From the NCBI GenBank assembly GCA_047517285.1, contig JAKZTE010000021.1, forward strand, positions 1 through 8,942: a stretch of 8,942 bases of DNA, given 5' to 3'. A program made the translations under genes and the position numbers. The notes beneath the pieces are model-generated. The model worked only from the letters and a program-made list of their open reading frames with translations, was not told the DNA's origin and did no database searches. Each line of letters starts with the position of its first letter. Positions within the stretch are counted from its first letter, which is position 1. The stretch is from UBA57 sp963577725. Its GTDB lineage: Archaea; Thermoproteota; Nitrososphaeria; Nitrososphaerales; UBA57. Positions 7,686-8,942 of this stretch are shown in pieces.

Positions 7686-7727
7686 ATATAATAATAATTT
7701 TCAATATAATGATAATTATTATTATAT
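7686..7727. repeat. Inverted repeat with 14-bp arms in the divergent promoter region
   Basis: Arms at 7686-7699 and 7714-7727 are perfectly complementary and entirely A/T, separated by a 14-nt loop. The arms are built from an ATA/TAA-like triplet run, so low complexity alone could create them. The loop holds the candidate -10 box of the GAPDH-like gene, so the repeat could be a regulator site flanking that promoter. Confidence 0.45.
7705..7710 (+). promoter_or_regulatory. Candidate -10 box for the tandem gap genes
   Basis: A perfect TATAAT lies 37 bp before the start codon, giving an expected leader of about 30 nt. No convincing -35 is seen at 16-18 bp spacing (the sequence there is AATAAT-like), so the promoter may need an activator, or the match may be chance in A/T-rich DNA. 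For the opposite direction, TATAAT is also readable on the minus strand at 7664-7659, without a well-spaced -35. Confidence 0.4.
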
Positions 7728-7736
7728 AAAACCGCT

Positions 7737-7742
7737 AGAGGA
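7737..7742 (+). promoter_or_regulatory. Shine-Dalgarno site of the GAPDH-like gene
   Basis: AGAGGA ends 5 nt before the ATG at 7748. It is a normal ribosome binding site and fixes the start of the GAPDH-like protein, whose Rossmann strand begins at residue 3. Confidence 0.7.
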
Positions 7743-7747
7743 TACGT

Positions 7748-8752
7748 ATGGCAATAAAACTAGGACTTATGGGATTTGGCAATATTGGAAGAAAGCTATA
7801 TAGTGAATCTTTAAAGAATAATAATATCGAAATTTCCGCTATAAGTGATATTGGAGATCCTGAAATACTTGAATATTTACTTAAAGCGGAATTTGAAAAT
7901 ACCAAAAATGTTTCATTAGATAATAACTATCTAATAAATAATAATTATCGTTCCCGCATATTAAGTGCATTTACTCCTGGGGAGATGACATGGGATTTAT
8001 TTGATGTTGATTTTGTTGTTGATGCAACTGGGAAATTCAATAGTCCTGAATATCTGGACAGTCACCTAAATGCCGGGGCAAAGAGAGTCATTATTTCAAC
8101 GCTGCCAAGTGAAAGTATTGATCGCCTGGTTGTTTTTGGTATAAATCAAGACTCTATCAATCTAGAAGATAGAACAATATCTGCAGGTTCATCAACATTG
8201 AATGCATTGGCATATTTGCTAAATTCACTTCTACCATTTGGTATTGATGCTGTTAATATGACTACTATTCACTCATTTACCAGTGATCAATCGCTTCAGG
8301 ATACTGTTGGAGTTGACTTTAGATGTAGTCGATCAGCATCTGAAAATATTATTCCAAATAACAGTGAAGCTGAGAAATGGATAGTAAAATTATTCCCCGA
8401 ATTAAATGATAAAATCAATTGCAATGCACTAAATGTACCGGTTCAAAAAGGCTCAATGCTAGATTTATCAATTGCTTTTGTGGATGATAAAGTTGGCATT
8501 GAAGATGTGAACAGTGCCATTATAGCAGCATCAGAGTTACACCCTGATATTATAGGAATAACCAATGATCCTATTGTATCAAGTGATATAATTGGAGACC
8601 CAAGATCATTGGTATTTGATGTTAAGGCCACTATGAAAGGTGGAAATAGTTTTGTTAAAGTATTAGCGTGGTACGATAATGGACATTGCCATGCTATGCG
8701 CATATTAGATGTTATCAAAGCATACAGCAAACTTGAAGGGTTTAATCAATGA
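7748..8752 (+). CDS. GAPDH-family paralogue lacking the catalytic cysteine (probable pseudoenzyme)
   Basis: Full-length GAPDH fold, 334 residues, the normal family length. The NAD-binding half is well kept: GFGNIGR (9-15), ISD (32-34), DATGKF (92-97), GAKRVIIS (110-117). The active-site segment SNASCTTNCLAP of true enzymes reads SAGSSTLNALAY (145-156), so catalytic Cys is Ser149. The general-base His survives in MTTIHSFTSDQ (171-181, His175), as does WYDN (308-311). The inorganic-phosphate loop TTTGAAK becomes NNSEAEK (204-210), and the phosphate-binding Arg of MRVP becomes Asn229. Normal phosphorylating activity is therefore not expected. The reading frame is intact and fold motifs are kept to the C-terminus, which argues against decay. 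Its stop overlaps the ATG of a canonical GAPDH gene by 4 nt (ATGA), so the two are probably made together. It could be a regulatory subunit of a mixed GAPDH tetramer, an NAD-dependent enzyme with altered chemistry, or a sensor; the sequence does not decide. Confidence 0.9.
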   Translation: MAIKLGLMGFGNIGRKLYSESLKNNNIEISAISDIGDPEILEYLLKAEFENTKNVSLDNNYLINNNYRSRILSAFTPGEMTWDLFDVDFVVDATGKFNSPEYLDSHLNAGAKRVIISTLPSESIDRLVVFGINQDSINLEDRTISAGSSTLNALAYLLNSLLPFGIDAVNMTTIHSFTSDQSLQDTVGVDFRCSRSASENIIPNNSEAEKWIVKLFPELNDKINCNALNVPVQKGSMLDLSIAFVDDKVGIEDVNSAIIAASELHPDIIGITNDPIVSSDIIGDPRSLVFDVKATMKGGNSFVKVLAWYDNGHCHAMRILDVIKAYSKLEGFNQ

Positions 8753-8942
8753 GAGTAGCTATAAATGGATTTGGAAGAATCGGACGGTCAGTATTTCGAA
8801 TTCTTGATCAAAATAAAGATATAGAAGTTATTGCAATTAATGATCTAAGTAATCAGGAATCATTAGCTTATCTATTGAAATATGATACCATTATGGGAAG
8901 ATTTAGTGGCAATGTGAATATTGAAAAGGATATACTGCACAC
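8749..8942 (+). CDS. gap: Glyceraldehyde-3-phosphate dehydrogenase, N-terminal part (3' end outside window)
   Basis: The first 64 codons of a canonical GAPDH, the NAD-dependent glycolytic enzyme that converts glyceraldehyde-3-phosphate to 1,3-bisphosphoglycerate. Visible motifs are the dinucleotide-binding INGFGRIGR (5-13), the adenine-ribose-binding IND (30-32), YLLKYDT (41-47) and GRF (50-52), all as in typical GapA proteins. The upstream paralogue lacks the YDT and GRF elements. The catalytic Cys and His lie beyond the window, so activity is assumed and not seen. The ATG at 8749 overlaps the preceding stop as ATGA, and no separate ribosome binding site is obvious, so translation is probably coupled. 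Confidence 0.93.
   Translation, partial: MRVAINGFGRIGRSVFRILDQNKDIEVIAINDLSNQESLAYLLKYDTIMGRFSGNVNIEKDILH

Noticed and set aside
7731..7742. CCG-containing stretch before the GAPDH-like gene as a classical CG-centred LacI operator
   Set aside because: The flanks are not symmetric around the CG, and the stretch overlaps the ribosome binding site.
8443..8730. 95-codon minus-strand open frame opposite the GAPDH-like gene
   Set aside because: Fully overlapped by the conserved C-terminal half of the GAPDH-family protein; no initiation signal.
7748..8752. The cysteine-less GAPDH gene as a decaying pseudogene
   Set aside because: The frame is intact at normal family length, has a good Shine-Dalgarno, keeps NAD-binding and C-terminal motifs, and is coupled to the next gene, so a maintained protein is more probable.
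1..8942. CRISPR arrays, tRNA or rRNA genes, insertion sequences, attachment sites, phage genes
   Set aside because: No spaced direct repeats, cloverleaf, transposase motifs or terminal repeats were seen; the window is almost wholly filled by metabolic genes.

Overview
The window is AT-rich DNA, densely packed with genes, from a bacterium that probably has a two-membrane envelope. Most starts have weak or no Shine-Dalgarno sequence and rely on 4-nt stop/start overlaps, and two starts are TTG. The sugar-type Opp/Dpp transporter, GH17 and GH1 genes fit a beta-glucan-degrading, possibly marine, heterotroph. A lineage near the Bacteroidota/Marinimicrobia (FCB) group is possible, but this is low-confidence inference from style and gene content; nothing in the window is diagnostic.

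Layout. (1) Positions 1-469, plus strand: the C-terminal part of a GH1 beta-glucosidase, followed by a clear intrinsic terminator (512-542). (2) Positions 7625-552, minus strand: one tight six-gene operon. In transcription order it encodes a LacI-family repressor, a secreted GH17 beta-1,3-glucanase-like hydrolase, an Opp/Dpp-type solute-binding protein of the oligosaccharide-binding kind, a DppB-type permease, a DppC-type permease, and a DppD-DppF fused double ATPase. Neighbouring genes overlap by 4 nt at four junctions and by 11 nt at the last. (3) Positions 7626-7747: a very AT-rich divergent promoter region with a 12-bp palindrome near lacI and a 14-bp-arm inverted repeat whose loop holds a perfect TATAAT. 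(4) Positions 7748-8942, plus strand: two tandem, translationally coupled GAPDH-family genes. The first has lost the catalytic cysteine and much of the inorganic-phosphate site; the second, cut by the window edge, looks canonical.

How the parts may work together (inference). GH17 cuts beta-1,3-glucan such as laminarin outside the cytoplasm. The binding protein captures the oligosaccharides and the two permeases with the fused ATPase import them. GH1 hydrolyses them to glucose, and GAPDH carries lower glycolysis. LacI probably senses a sugar product and represses its own operon, and might also act on the divergent gap genes because both start from the same 122-bp region.

The most unusual item is the cysteine-less GAPDH paralogue directly coupled to a canonical GAPDH. 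It is a candidate pseudoenzyme, regulatory subunit or repurposed NAD-binding protein.
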